64,000 nucleotides of DNA from an uncultured Clostridia bacterium. Lineage in GTDB: Bacteria > Bacillota > Clostridia > Christensenellales > Borkfalkiaceae. A program made the position numbers and the translations under genes. The notes under the pieces were generated by a model. The model worked only from the letters and a program-made list of their open reading frames with translations. It did not search any database and had not been told where the DNA came from. The stretch is taken from the NCBI GenBank assembly GCA_944338165.1, contig CALVLN010000002.1:124001-188000 (forward strand). The letters are read 5' to 3'. This document shows positions 35,237 to 44,738 of the stretch, one piece after another (positions within the stretch are counted from its first letter, which is position 1; each line of letters begins with the position of its first letter).

Positions 35237-36904
35237 TTACCCCTTCTCCTCCGCAAACCTGCGGTTGAGCGCCGAGGCGAGCGCGAGCACGGAAGAACGG
35301 ATGATATCCGCGTCCTGCCCCGCGCCCCAATACGTTTTGCCCTCCGATTCCACGCCGACGAAGGAGAGCGCCTGTGCAGACGACCCTGCGGTCAGCGCAT
35401 GCTGTTCGTAACCCGTCAGCGTATAGCCGACGCCGAACAGACCTTTGAACGCGTTGGACACCGCGTCCAGGCGGCCGTTGCCCCGCCCCTCCGCGACCGT
35501 GCGGCCGCCCTCACGCAGCACTTCCACGGAGGCGACGATGCCGTTCTCCTGCCGGTAATGCACCTCCCCCACGCGGAAGAGATCGCCGCGGCAGACGAAT
35601 TCGCGCCGGAAGAGTTCGTACAGCTCGGAGGATTTGAGTTCGCGATGCTCCGCATCGGATACGCGCTTGGCGCAATACCCCATCTCCTCCTTCATCTTCG
35701 GCGGCAGGCGCAGGCCGTATGCCTGTTCGAGCACATAGCCGACGCCGCCCTTGCCCGACTGGGAATTGATGCGGATGACGTCCGATTCATATTCGCGGCC
35801 GACGTCCTTGGGGTCAACGGGAAGGTAGGGAACGTCCCATACCGCGCGCCCCGTCTCCTCGCGGAAATGCATCCCCTTGGCGATGGCATCCTGGTGGGAG
35901 CCGGAAAACGCGGCAAAGACGAGCTCTCCCGCATACGGCTGGCGGGGCGAGACCTTCATGCCCGTGAATGCCTCGTAAGCGCGCACCACCGCGGGCATAT
36001 CGGAAATATCCAGCTGCGGATCCACCCCCTGCGAGAAGAGATTGCCCGCGAGCGTCACGATATCCGCGTTGCCCGTACGCTCCCCGTTCCCGAAGAGCGT
36101 GCCCTCAACGCGTTCCGCGCCTGCAAGCAAACCGAATTCCGTCGCAGCCACGCCGCAGCCGCGGTCGTTGTGCGGATGCAGCGAGAGAACGACGGCTTCC
36201 CTGTTGATGAGGTGCTTGTGGAGAAATTCCACCTGTTGCGCATAGACGTGCGGCATGGCGTTTTCCACCGTGGCTGGCAGATTGATGACCGCTTTGCGCG
36301 CCGCCGTCGGCTGAAACACTTCGAGCACCGCGTTGCAGACCTCGAGCGCATACCCGGGCTCCGTGCCCGTAAAGCTCTCCGGGGAATATTCAAAGCGGTA
36401 TTCCGCCCCCGCCTCCCTGCTGAGATCGCGCAGAAGGCGCGCGCCTTCGACGGCGATCTTTTTGATCTCCGCCATGTCCTTGCGGAAGACCTGCTCCCGC
36501 TGCGCCCTGGACGTGGAATTGTAGACGTGCACGATGACGTCTTTTGCCCCGCGGATGGCCTCGAACGTCTTGCGGATGATATGTTCCCGCGCCTGCGTCA
36601 GCACCTGAATGGTGACGCCGTCGGGAATGAGCCCGCGTTCGATGAGCGCACGCAGAAAGGCGTACTCCGTCTCGCTGGCGGCGGGAAATCCCACCTCGAT
36701 CTCGCGGAAGCCGAGCCCGGTGAGAAAGCGGAAAAAGGCCACCTTCGTCTCGAGGTCCATGGGCTCGACAAGCGCCTGATTCCCGTCCCGCAGATCGACG
36801 CTGCACCAAACGGGCGCTTTGTCGACGTGGTCGCGTTCCGCCCAATCCATGCACCGCTCGGGCGGCAAAACGTACTGACGGCGGTATTTTTGCTGGGTGT
36901 TCAT
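35237..36904 (-). CDS. leuA: 2-isopropylmalate synthase (LeuA type 2)
   Basis: 555 residues. Begins MNTQQKYRRQYVLPPERCMDW; catalytic HMGL-like barrel motifs DLRDGNQALVEPMD, GFPAASETEY and LHPHNDRGCGVAA with metal-binding HPH; C-terminal LeuA regulatory domain (SSAQALSFVGVESEGKTYWG) for leucine feedback. It condenses 2-oxoisovalerate and acetyl-CoA, the committed leucine step. This long form is the yeast/actinobacterial type. It is unlinked to leuCDB and stands alone behind a leucine T-box. GGAGGG precedes the ATG. Confidence 0.96.
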   Translation of the reverse strand: MNTQQKYRRQYVLPPERCMDWAERDHVDKAPVWCSVDLRDGNQALVEPMDLETKVAFFRFLTGLGFREIEVGFPAASETEYAFLRALIERGLIPDGVTIQVLTQAREHIIRKTFEAIRGAKDVIVHVYNSTSRAQREQVFRKDMAEIKKIAVEGARLLRDLSREAGAEYRFEYSPESFTGTEPGYALEVCNAVLEVFQPTAARKAVINLPATVENAMPHVYAQQVEFLHKHLINREAVVLSLHPHNDRGCGVAATEFGLLAGAERVEGTLFGNGERTGNADIVTLAGNLFSQGVDPQLDISDMPAVVRAYEAFTGMKVSPRQPYAGELVFAAFSGSHQDAIAKGMHFREETGRAVWDVPYLPVDPKDVGREYESDVIRINSQSGKGGVGYVLEQAYGLRLPPKMKEEMGYCAKRVSDAEHRELKSSELYELFRREFVCRGDLFRVGEVHYRQENGIVASVEVLREGGRTVAEGRGNGRLDAVSNAFKGLFGVGYTLTGYEQHALTAGSSAQALSFVGVESEGKTYWGAGQDADIIRSSVLALASALNRRFAEEKG

Positions 36905-36939
36905 ACTCTTCCCTCCTTTCCGGTTGCGGAGCGCGCGGA

Positions 36940-37192
36940 ATACGAAAAGCCCCGCACGTCTCCTTTTGTTAAGAGACGCGGGGGCCGCGCGGTACCACTC
37001 TTATTGCGGAAATGTTCCGCCACTCTGCGGATCCGAAGATCCTTCCCCTGTAACGGGAGGGCCCGTTCCGCCCTACTGCTGCGTTCAGGCAGACGGCTCC
37101 GCGGCGAGTTCCCCTGCAAAAAGCTGCCGCCTCGCACCAAACGGCGGCTCTCTGAAAACTGCTTGCAGGATACTGTTCCGCATCCAAGCCTT
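36940..37192 (-). ncRNA. T-box leader RNA of leuA, leucine (CUC) specifier
   Basis: Reverse-strand leader. Stem I features: GAACAGTATC (AGTA-like bulge), AGAGAGCCGCCG and TTTGGTGCGAG (GNTG-type loop), then GAACTC with the specifier codon CTC at 37108-37106 followed by GCCGCGGAG. The T-box core GAGTGGTACCGCG is at about 37000-36988. The competing terminator pairs CCCCGCGTCTC with GAGACGTGCGGGG and ends CTTTTCG. Uncharged tRNA-Leu would favour the antiterminator and leuA expression. Confidence 0.92.
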
Positions 37193-37198
37193 TTTATA

Positions 37199-37227
37199 AG
37201 GATACCATATCCTATGCGAAATTGCAA
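37199..37227 (-). promoter_or_regulatory. promoter of the leuA T-box transcript
   Basis: TTGCAA (37227-37222), 17 nt, TATCCT (37204-37199); the transcript would begin near 37192, at the base of stem I. Confidence 0.7.
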
Positions 37228-37237
37228 GCGTTTGGCA

Positions 37238-37272
37238 GAAAAAAATGCGGAAACGCCCGTTCCCGCATTTTT
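37238..37272 (-). terminator. terminator of the giant lipoprotein gene
   Basis: AAAAATGCGG (37241-37250) pairs with CCGCATTTTT (37263-37272), giving a T-run on the minus strand. It ends about 10 bp before the leuA promoter, insulating it. Confidence 0.8.
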
Positions 37273-37277
37273 CACAT

Positions 37278-40200
37278 TCAGATCGCCTTCATGCCGCTCA
37301 CGCAGAGCGTCACGCTGCGGTCGCCGCAGGTATAGGTGACGCGCACGGTCGCGCCTGCATGCGTGTACCCTGCGCTGACGCCGTAAAAGGAAGTCATGCC
37401 GCTCTTGCCGAACGTGCCGTCCGCGGCAGGCGTGAACGAGCCGCCGATGGTATCTCCCCAGCCGTCATTCTCCCAGCCGTGGTCGGCATCCCCTTTGGCG
37501 AGGCGGTATTTCCCCTCGGCGGACCGTTCCACTGCGCCGCTTGCAAAGATCTCGCTGCTGACGCCCGCGGCAAATCCGCCGCCCGAGACGCTGCCCCGCA
37601 CCGTCCACAAGCCCCAGCTCTTTTTTGCCTCGCTGACGGTGACGGCGAGGTCGTCGCAGATCCATGCCGCCCACAGCTCCACGCCGCTCACGTCCTCGTA
37701 AAACCGGAATTCCGCGACGGACGAGACGGGGCGGTATGCGCCGTTCTCCTTGGCCCACCAGCCGAACCAGAGCATGCCGTCCGCCTGCAATTCAGGCAGC
37801 ACGTCGCCGTCCGCGTCGGTGGAAAACGCGCGCGTGTATATGCCGTCCCTTTCCTCGGCGCCTGCAAAGGCGACGTCGCTTTTCAGCGTAAAGGAAAGGG
37901 ATCTCGGCTCGTAGACCGCCTGTACCGTTACATCCCCCGTGATGCGATCCGCGGCACCCGTGTCCCAGCCGACAAAGGTATAGCCGGGCTTTTCAGGCGC
38001 GCTCGCGGGGAAGGAGAAGGCGTCGCCGTAATGCGCCGTCTGAACGCAGATCTCCGCGCCGTCCGCCACATACGTGACCGTATATTCCGCCTCCTCAAAG
38101 GCGAGCGTATATTCGGGCGCGGGCTCTCCGCCCGACGCCGTGCAACCTTCGTACAAAGACGCGAAGACGTTCCCGTCCGCGGCATAGCCGCAGAATGTTT
38201 GCCCCATATGATCGTAACCGAGCTCAAAGAAAGCGTCCTGCGTGCCGTAGACGTATTCGGTCTGCGCGCAATACATGCCCCTCTCTTCGTCCCACGCCCA
38301 GAGCATGCCGGGGAGTTCAACGGCGCTGTACAGCGCGATCGCGTACGTCTTCGGCACATAGACGGCTTCGACCGTCACGTCCCCCGTGAGCGGAGGCAAC
38401 GTCTCCCAGCCCGCCGTATAACCGGTGCGCTCGGGAAGTTCCGCGAGGGAGGGATGGTGCAGAGGCGTCAGGGGGCTGCCCGTCGAAACATCGTAGAAAA
38501 CATCCTCTGCGGCGAGCGTTTCCCCTGCCGCCGCATACGTGACGCGCGCGCGGGAAAAGGCAAGATACTTCGTCTGCGTCCAGTCGTACGCACTGAGAAC
38601 GGCTGCCGTTTCTGCGCCGACTTCCGCGGCAATATCCTGCGTCACGTCGGACATGCCCTCATCCATGACCCCGTTGGGGTTGCAATAGGTGAGGTCGGCG
38701 GAGATGGTGACGCCGCTGATGCCCACCTTGGGGCAGGCAAAGGAAAGTTTCCGCAAAATGCCGTCCGCATCCGCGGAAAGGGTGAGCGTGAGCTCGCCGA
38801 GCACGCCGTCCGTCAGCGCGTCGCCGTTGAGCACGGCCGTCCACGTATCGCCGCTTTCCGCAGGCGCATAGGCAAAGGAGGTAAGGATGCGCTGCGCCGC
38901 CGCGCCGAGGTCGCCTCCGTCCGCCGCCGTGCTCCCCTCCGGTTGCGTGGGGATCATGTCGGAAATGGTACTGCCGAAATTGAGCAGGAACGGGAGCTGA
39001 CCGAGGAAATCATCGAAGAAAGCGTCAAGCGGCATGGCGCGATAGAGCGTGACCGGCACGTCGTACGTCTTTTCTTTCGCGGAAAGAAATCCCTTTTCAA
39101 AATACGTCGTCTGCACGCGTTTGCAATAGACCATACCGTCTTTGACGGTGATATCCAGCGTGGTATCGCCGTTGATCGCGATCACGGAGAGAACGGCGAC
39201 GCCCTGGTATTCGAGGCGGAGATTTACCCCCACCTTGCCCTCCTCGTCGAGGGTGACGGAGACGGCGACGATGTCTACCGTGGCATCCAGGATGCCGAGC
39301 GCATCCAGTTTGGCGCTGCCGCTCAGATAGAAGTTCCGGTTGACCGCATAAGCATGCTCCCCTTCTTCGCCGCTGACGATCTCATCCGTCTCGTGCGTGG
39401 CCGAACGGGCGAGCGTCTTCAAAAGCGCACCCAGCCCGGATGCATGATAATACCCTTCCAGCGCGGGGATCGTGACGGAGCAGTCAGCCGAAACTTCTGC
39501 GGAAAGGGAAAGCCGTTTCTCACCGCCCAGCGGCACGCCGGCCGTCAGTCCGGAAAGATATGCCGAACCGTCTGCTTCCTGCCCGCGGAAAAGGGAGAAG
39601 GTAAGCGTTCCCCTGTCCGCGCCGAGGAAGACGGCAGCCGAAAGTTCGGTATCGGTGACGGAAAGCTCCCTGATCACCCCGGCGCGCGCGCCCGTATCCT
39701 GCCGTGCGGCCGCCGTATCCGCAGACGCGGTCCCTTCGGAAGGAAGCAGCGAAGAGATATCGAGCGTTTGGGCGAGCATGGCGCCGACGGCGCGCAGCTG
39801 CTCGCACGTCTGCACGTCCAGCCACTTGGAAACGAGGAAGTCGTTAAGGACGTCCGACTCGATGCCGAGCATGGGCAGAGCCGCCGAGAGTACGGTCATG
39901 AGATCCGCGGACGGGGCATACAGCTTCAGAGGCGCATACCCCTCTCCGCAGCGCGGCAAAAGGGAAAGGGAGAGATAGACGTCGAGCATGCCGTCCTGCG
40001 TGCCGTCTGCATTTGCGTCGAGCAGATAGGCGTCGAGCGTGACGTCCCGGCCCGCCCCGTCCAAAGAGACGAGGTCGAGCGTCACCCGCGCATACAGGTC
40101 GGGCTTCAGCCAGAAATTCTTGCCGTCGAGGTCGATATGAACGGGATGCCCCTCGCCCGCCCGGTAAGCGAACGTGGCAGTGAACGCATACGTTCCGATC

Positions 40201-43200
40201 CCGCCCTCTTCGATCGTTCCCTGCGCGGAGAGCGTAAAGCTATCCTGCGCGAGCTGTTCCGCCGCCGTGCCCGCAAACCCGAACAGGCGGACGACGTCTT
40301 CCGCCGTAAGCATTTTCACGTCGGAGGGGAAGGCGGGAAGCTCCCCGCCCGCCGCAAAGGAGATCGCTTCGCAGGAGAGCGCAAACGACCCGCCCGAATA
40401 AGAAGCCGTCAGGACCAAAGAATCGTCGCCCCGCAGCAGCTCCGCGCGCAGCGCGCCGAGAGAGACGGCAAGAATGCCGTTCGGCTGTTCTGCGGGAAGC
40501 AGCGTGAGATCGCCGAGCGAAGCGAGCAGCGCGTCCCCATCGAGGGCGGAAAGCAGCGCGGAAAGATCGCGCCCGGCGCCGACGAGAGCAAGGAGATCGT
40601 TCAGGCCCCCGATCTCGGGGAGCAGCCCTTCGCTCCCGCCGACCGTCTCCTCGAGAGACGCCTTGATCTTGCCGTAAAGGGCAACGAGCGCCGACTCCAG
40701 ATCGGAAAACTGCGCCTTTTCCAGCCGCACGCCGACGGGCCCGTAGCCGATCTCGTACGTGTCCTCATGCAGACGGAAGAGAAGGTCGTGCTGCGCGCCT
40801 TCCAGGAAGAGCGACGCGTCAAAATAGAGCGAAAGCCCGTTCTCCCAGGAAATATGGCCCTCCCGCACAAGGAACGTAAGCGGCGTTTCGCCGGCCTTGA
40901 CAACGATCTCGCCGGAGAAGGCGATCGCTTTTGCTTGGATGACGGAAAGCACCTGCTGCGGCACCCCGGAAAGATCGGTGAATCCCTCCGTTTCCACGGC
41001 AAACGGTTCGCCCTCCGCAAGGGAAAGCGCAATGTTCTTTGCTTCGGCGGCAAGCACGCCGTCCTTGAGCGTGAGTGAGACGTCCCCGAGCGCAAGATCC
41101 ATGCCGAGCGCCCGGAAAAGCCGCGTCGCGTCCGCCGCGACGAGCAAGGCGTTTCCTTCTTCCCTGACGGAAAAGAGGCTGCCGAGATCGAGCGAAAACA
41201 GCGTTTCCAGCAGCGTTTCCGCTTTGCCGTCAAAAGACGGAATCTCCATCAGCCCGCCGAGGAGCGTTACGGCCTCGCTTGCGGCGAGTTTCACGCGCAG
41301 CTCGTCTGCCGTAAGATAGAGGAAGCCGCCCGAATATGCAGCCGTGACGTCCTTGACGATCCCCTGATAGCGGAGCGTCAGATCGGCGAGCACCTGTTTT
41401 TCGGCAAGAGAGACCGCCGCCGTGCCCGAAACGGACAATCCGCCCGCAGCGAGCGAAAGCTCCGCGCGGAGCGCCTCGCCCGTAAACATCCGGTAAAGCT
41501 GCTCGGCATAGGGCAGGATGTCCGTATAACCCTCCGTCTCCACGGCAAACGGTTCGCCGCGCCCGAGCATGAGCGAGATCCCCCGCGCCTCGGCGGAAAG
41601 CCCTTCCTTGGAAATGCCGAGCTGTACGTCGCCGACGGAAAAGTCGATGCCGAGCGCCTCGAGGAGCTGCGTGCCCGCCACGGACACGCGAAGGACGTCG
41701 CCCTGCTCCTCCGCGGAGAACAGGGAGGCAAACGTTTCGGAGAAGACGACGCCGAGCAGCTCGTCGAGGCGGAACTCCGTCTGCACGTCGGCGGAAACGC
41801 CGAGCAGCGGAAGCAGCCATGCCGCGCCTTCCTTGATATCTGCAGAAAGGCGCAGGCCGTCGATATCCGCGTACATGGTACCGCCGGAGATCGCGAACGG
41901 GATGGTTTTTTGCACTTGTTTCCATGCGACGGAAAGCGTGCCCGATGCCGTACACGTCTTCGGCTCGAACACGGCGTCGGCGGTCAGGGAAACTCCGCCT
42001 CCCGTATAAGACGCGCCGACGGAAAACTGCTCGTTCCCGAAAAGTTCCATCAGCGCCTGCGCATAAGGCACGGCGTCAAGGAAGGAATCCTCTCCGGTGA
42101 GAGCGGGCAGCCCTTCCGTTCCCGGCGTGAGCGCCGCATGAACGGACGTTCCGCCGAGCGTGAGCGTCGTCTCCACGCCGCCCAGAGACGCCTTTCCCTC
42201 GCCGTCCAGCAGGAAGGAAAAGCGGACGGGCAGCGCAATGCCCCCGACGGTCAGATCTGCGGCGAGATGCGCCTGCGTATCGTCATAGGAAAATTCGCCC
42301 TCGCCCAGCTGCCCCAAGATCGTCTCCAGATCGGGCGACGCGCCCGAAACGAGTTCCCCCGCCCCGGGAAGCAGCGCAGAGAGCAGAGCTGCGGCCTCCT
42401 CACCATCGGCGCGCAGGTTCACGCCGCCGTAGGAAAGATACAGCGTGCCGTCCTGCAGCCAGAGGGCGACGTCGCCCAAAGCGGCGCGGATCCCGCCGCC
42501 CGGAAGATCGAGCGTGACGGTGCCGGAAAGCGGCGTCTCCCCGATGCGAAGGGACAGATCGTAAACCGCCTCGGACGAAAGCGCATCCGCAAAGGCCTGC
42601 GTCAGGCATCCTGCCGCCGTCGGCGGCGTCCGTTCAGGGACCTCATCGACGGGTTTGTCGGCGTATTGGCTGTAAAACTCCTCATAATCGGCGGAATGCG
42701 CCCTGTCGGTCCCGTACTCATACACCGTCTCGTACTCCGCCGTACAGCCGACGGAAACGATCATGGTAGCCGTGTACGATTCACAGATGACGGACCGCAG
42801 GACCTGCCAGGAGGAATCAAAGGTATACGTGACGCGGATAGAATCGAAGGAAGGCCAGTCGTCCAATCCGCCCGTCGTTAGCATCTGCTGACGATAATAA
42901 TAAGGCGCCTTCTCCCCGTCGGGATCGAGCGTATATGTCTGCGAGTACGTCCCGTCGCCGTTGTCGACGACGTCCTCCGCGGAAAGGATCGTCTCCTCGT
43001 TCAAAACGTAGACGGAAAATTCCGTGGCGGGGAACCCGTAATTTTGTTTGAATTCGTCTACGGTGATCTTGCTCGGCTCGTCCTGCGACCACTTGGTATT
43101 CAGCCCGTCCCAATTGCTTTTGCCCGATTCGTCCACGGCGTACGGCTCGGCATTCTTGCGCTGCAGCACGTAATCGCCCACGTAACAGGACTGTTTCGCC

Positions 43201-43550
43201 GTTTTGACGAGCGAACTTACCGAAATATCCGCAGAGATGAGTACGCCGTCGGAAAACTGTTTATAGGTGTCCACCTTCTGCGAGAGGATGGTATCCACCG
43301 TCCCGTGCATCTCCGAATACCAGCTCTCCTGATGTTTGAGCCGGTACGCCATATAGCCGATATTTTCCACGGCGGTATGCTGCATGGGAGTGCTGCCGTC
43401 GGAAGGCGGCGCAAAGCACACCGTCTCCCCCTCGAACGACGCGTCCAGGGAAGGCGGTGCACTGCGGCGGCAAGCCGTCATAATGCCAAATGTTGCGCCG
43501 CCCGCCGCGAAGATCGAGGCAAGCAGGATCGCAAGTGTCTTCTTTTTCAT
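37278..43550 (-). CDS. giant repeat-containing lipoprotein, function unknown
   Basis: 2,090 residues. Signal peptide with lipobox-like IMTAC (Cys 27). The body consists mainly of diverged beta-rich units of about 180 residues; two consecutive units end in the identical string GEPFAVETEG followed by YTD or FTD, 182 residues apart. Each unit alternates short amphipathic strands (SLAAGGLSVSGTAAV, LTLRYQGIVKDVTAAY) with a helix such as VPYAQALMELFG. Near the C-terminus there are InlB-type repeats (PGYTFVGWD...VTVQAVYEP) and a final unknown domain. No catalytic motif is seen. It is monocistronic with its own promoter and terminator. Confidence 0.85.
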   Translation of the reverse strand: MKKKTLAILLASIFAAGGATFGIMTACRRSAPPSLDASFEGETVCFAPPSDGSTPMQHTAVENIGYMAYRLKHQESWYSEMHGTVDTILSQKVDTYKQFSDGVLISADISVSSLVKTAKQSCYVGDYVLQRKNAEPYAVDESGKSNWDGLNTKWSQDEPSKITVDEFKQNYGFPATEFSVYVLNEETILSAEDVVDNGDGTYSQTYTLDPDGEKAPYYYRQQMLTTGGLDDWPSFDSIRVTYTFDSSWQVLRSVICESYTATMIVSVGCTAEYETVYEYGTDRAHSADYEEFYSQYADKPVDEVPERTPPTAAGCLTQAFADALSSEAVYDLSLRIGETPLSGTVTLDLPGGGIRAALGDVALWLQDGTLYLSYGGVNLRADGEEAAALLSALLPGAGELVSGASPDLETILGQLGEGEFSYDDTQAHLAADLTVGGIALPVRFSFLLDGEGKASLGGVETTLTLGGTSVHAALTPGTEGLPALTGEDSFLDAVPYAQALMELFGNEQFSVGASYTGGGVSLTADAVFEPKTCTASGTLSVAWKQVQKTIPFAISGGTMYADIDGLRLSADIKEGAAWLLPLLGVSADVQTEFRLDELLGVVFSETFASLFSAEEQGDVLRVSVAGTQLLEALGIDFSVGDVQLGISKEGLSAEARGISLMLGRGEPFAVETEGYTDILPYAEQLYRMFTGEALRAELSLAAGGLSVSGTAAVSLAEKQVLADLTLRYQGIVKDVTAAYSGGFLYLTADELRVKLAASEAVTLLGGLMEIPSFDGKAETLLETLFSLDLGSLFSVREEGNALLVAADATRLFRALGMDLALGDVSLTLKDGVLAAEAKNIALSLAEGEPFAVETEGFTDLSGVPQQVLSVIQAKAIAFSGEIVVKAGETPLTFLVREGHISWENGLSLYFDASLFLEGAQHDLLFRLHEDTYEIGYGPVGVRLEKAQFSDLESALVALYGKIKASLEETVGGSEGLLPEIGGLNDLLALVGAGRDLSALLSALDGDALLASLGDLTLLPAEQPNGILAVSLGALRAELLRGDDSLVLTASYSGGSFALSCEAISFAAGGELPAFPSDVKMLTAEDVVRLFGFAGTAAEQLAQDSFTLSAQGTIEEGGIGTYAFTATFAYRAGEGHPVHIDLDGKNFWLKPDLYARVTLDLVSLDGAGRDVTLDAYLLDANADGTQDGMLDVYLSLSLLPRCGEGYAPLKLYAPSADLMTVLSAALPMLGIESDVLNDFLVSKWLDVQTCEQLRAVGAMLAQTLDISSLLPSEGTASADTAAARQDTGARAGVIRELSVTDTELSAAVFLGADRGTLTFSLFRGQEADGSAYLSGLTAGVPLGGEKRLSLSAEVSADCSVTIPALEGYYHASGLGALLKTLARSATHETDEIVSGEEGEHAYAVNRNFYLSGSAKLDALGILDATVDIVAVSVTLDEEGKVGVNLRLEYQGVAVLSVIAINGDTTLDITVKDGMVYCKRVQTTYFEKGFLSAKEKTYDVPVTLYRAMPLDAFFDDFLGQLPFLLNFGSTISDMIPTQPEGSTAADGGDLGAAAQRILTSFAYAPAESGDTWTAVLNGDALTDGVLGELTLTLSADADGILRKLSFACPKVGISGVTISADLTYCNPNGVMDEGMSDVTQDIAAEVGAETAAVLSAYDWTQTKYLAFSRARVTYAAAGETLAAEDVFYDVSTGSPLTPLHHPSLAELPERTGYTAGWETLPPLTGDVTVEAVYVPKTYAIALYSAVELPGMLWAWDEERGMYCAQTEYVYGTQDAFFELGYDHMGQTFCGYAADGNVFASLYEGCTASGGEPAPEYTLAFEEAEYTVTYVADGAEICVQTAHYGDAFSFPASAPEKPGYTFVGWDTGAADRITGDVTVQAVYEPRSLSFTLKSDVAFAGAEERDGIYTRAFSTDADGDVLPELQADGMLWFGWWAKENGAYRPVSSVAEFRFYEDVSGVELWAAWICDDLAVTVSEAKKSWGLWTVRGSVSGGGFAAGVSSEIFASGAVERSAEGKYRLAKGDADHGWENDGWGDTIGGSFTPAADGTFGKSGMTSFYGVSAGYTHAGATVRVTYTCGDRSVTLCVSGMKAI

Positions 43551-43586
43551 ATTTTTTCACTTCTCCATCGGAATGAAGTCATGAAT

Positions 43587-43615
43587 AGTATAATTGATTT
43601 ATGACAAAAAGTCAA
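43587..43615 (-). promoter_or_regulatory. sigma-A promoter of the giant lipoprotein gene
   Basis: TTGACT (43615-43610), 17 nt, TATACT (43592-43587), about 40 nt before the ATG; GGAGAAG is present but 10-12 nt from the start. Confidence 0.8.
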
Positions 43616-43717
43616 CTGTGTAACGCTTTTATATGACATTCGGCGCAAAAAAATTTCCCGACCGCTCGTTTGCGGCCGGGAATCGGCTTCTGTTCTGCCG
43701 CCGAAGCGGCATAAAAC

Positions 43718-44251
43718 TCAATAATTTTCCGGTTTGACCTGGAAATACCCCTGCGGATGCGAGCAGACGGGGCAGATCTCGGGCGCTTCGCTCGCCTTGA
43801 CGATGGCGCCGCAGTTGAGGCACTGCCAGTAGACCTCTCCGTCCTTCAGGAAGACGCGGCCTTCCTCGATGTTCTTGAGCAGGGCGAGATAGCGCTTCTC
43901 ATGCTCGCGCTCGACTTCGGCGACCTTTTCAAACATGACGGCGATCGCCTCAAACCCTTCCTCGCGCGCCACGCGCGCAAATTCGGGATACATCCCCGTC
44001 CACTCGTCGTTTTCCCCCTTCGCCGCAGCTGCAAGGTTCTCCTGCGTGGTGCCGATGGAAGAAAAAAGCTTGAACCACATTTTGGCGTGCTCGCGCTCGT
44101 TTCGGGAGGTCTCCTCAAAGATCGCCGCGATCTGCTGATACCCTTCCTTCTTCGCCTTGGAGGCGAAATACGCGTACTTGTTGGTCGCCTGGCTTTCCCC
44201 CGCGAACGCCGCCATGAGATTCTGTTCCGTCTTGCTGCCTTTGAGTTGCAT
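43718..44251 (-). CDS. rubrerythrin
   Basis: 177 residues from [27 protein letters not shown] is 7 nt before this ATG (a second ATG immediately upstream overlaps the perR stop as ATGA). Diiron ligands are in [22 protein letters not shown] and [13 protein letters not shown]; the C-terminal rubredoxin domain has CLNCG and CPVC. It reduces hydrogen peroxide with electrons from NADH-linked rubredoxin in anaerobes. It is coupled to perR, its likely regulator. Confidence 0.96.
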   Translation of the reverse strand: MQLKGSKTEQNLMAAFAGESQATNKYAYFASKAKKEGYQQIAAIFEETSRNEREHAKMWFKLFSSIGTTQENLAAAAKGENDEWTGMYPEFARVAREEGFEAIAVMFEKVAEVEREHEKRYLALLKNIEEGRVFLKDGEVYWQCLNCGAIVKASEAPEICPVCSHPQGYFQVKPENY

Positions 44252-44649
44252 CATGCTTCCTCCTGTGTTTTTTTGCAATCGTCACAAAGTCCGAAAAATT
44301 CCACCTCCGCGCCGTCCACGGTAAACCCGCCGACGCGGACGCCGCGCAGCACCGCTTCCGCCTGCGGCGAAACGACGTCGATCACGCGCCCGCAGCCCCT
44401 GCAGCGCGCATGGTAATGCGACGCGAGCGTGGGGTCGTAACGGTCATCCGTGTCGGCAAGCTGAAGTTTGCGGATCTTTCCGCTTTCCGCAAACCCGCCC
44501 AGCACGCGGAATACCGTCCCGCGGCTGATGGTCGGAAACTGCGTGCGGATGCGCTCGTACACCTCCGTTGCCGAAGGATGATCGAGCGAACACAGCACTT
44601 CGTAGATCGCCTGTTTCTGTTTGGTTTGCCGTTCCGTACCCCGCTGCAT
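44251..44649 (-). CDS. perR: peroxide-sensing Fur-family repressor PerR
   Basis: 132 residues. All five ligands of the B. subtilis PerR sensing site align with a constant offset of 13: His24, Asp72, His78, His80, Asp91; the structural zinc cysteines are C83/C86 (CRGC) and C122/C125 (CDDC). The winged helix includes [11 protein letters not shown] and [10 protein letters not shown]. It senses peroxide through metal-catalysed histidine oxidation and would derepress itself and the coupled rubrerythrin. The Asp at position 91 argues for PerR rather than Fur. Confidence 0.93.
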   Translation of the reverse strand: MQRGTERQTKQKQAIYEVLCSLDHPSATEVYERIRTQFPTISRGTVFRVLGGFAESGKIRKLQLADTDDRYDPTLASHYHARCRGCGRVIDVVSPQAEAVLRGVRVGGFTVDGAEVEFFGLCDDCKKTQEEA

Positions 44650-44682
44650 TTTCGTCCTTTAATGAGATTGATTCTTGATAAG

Positions 44683-44711
44683 AGAATACCACATTTTTCA
44701 GCGTTTGTCAA
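44683..44711 (-). promoter_or_regulatory. sigma-A promoter of perR-rubrerythrin
   Basis: TTGACA (44711-44706), 17 nt, TATTCT (44688-44683). Just downstream TTATCAAGAATCAA has a partial PerR/Fur-box look, but I cannot show a full 7-1-7 dyad. Confidence 0.8.
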
Positions 44712-44738
44712 GGGGACGGAGGAAAAAATCCGTAAAAA

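Noticed and set aside
37245..41078. 1,277-codon plus-strand open frame opposite the giant lipoprotein
   Set aside because: Same kind of antisense shadow; no ribosome site and no recognisable domain.
39500..42500. Possible mobile element because of repeated strings
   Set aside because: The repeats are in-frame protein repeats of the lipoprotein; no transposase, terminal inverted repeats or target duplications.
44660..44685. PerR box downstream of the perR -10
   Set aside because: Only a partial match; a full inverted repeat of the Fur/PerR class could not be shown by eye, so it is mentioned only with the promoter.
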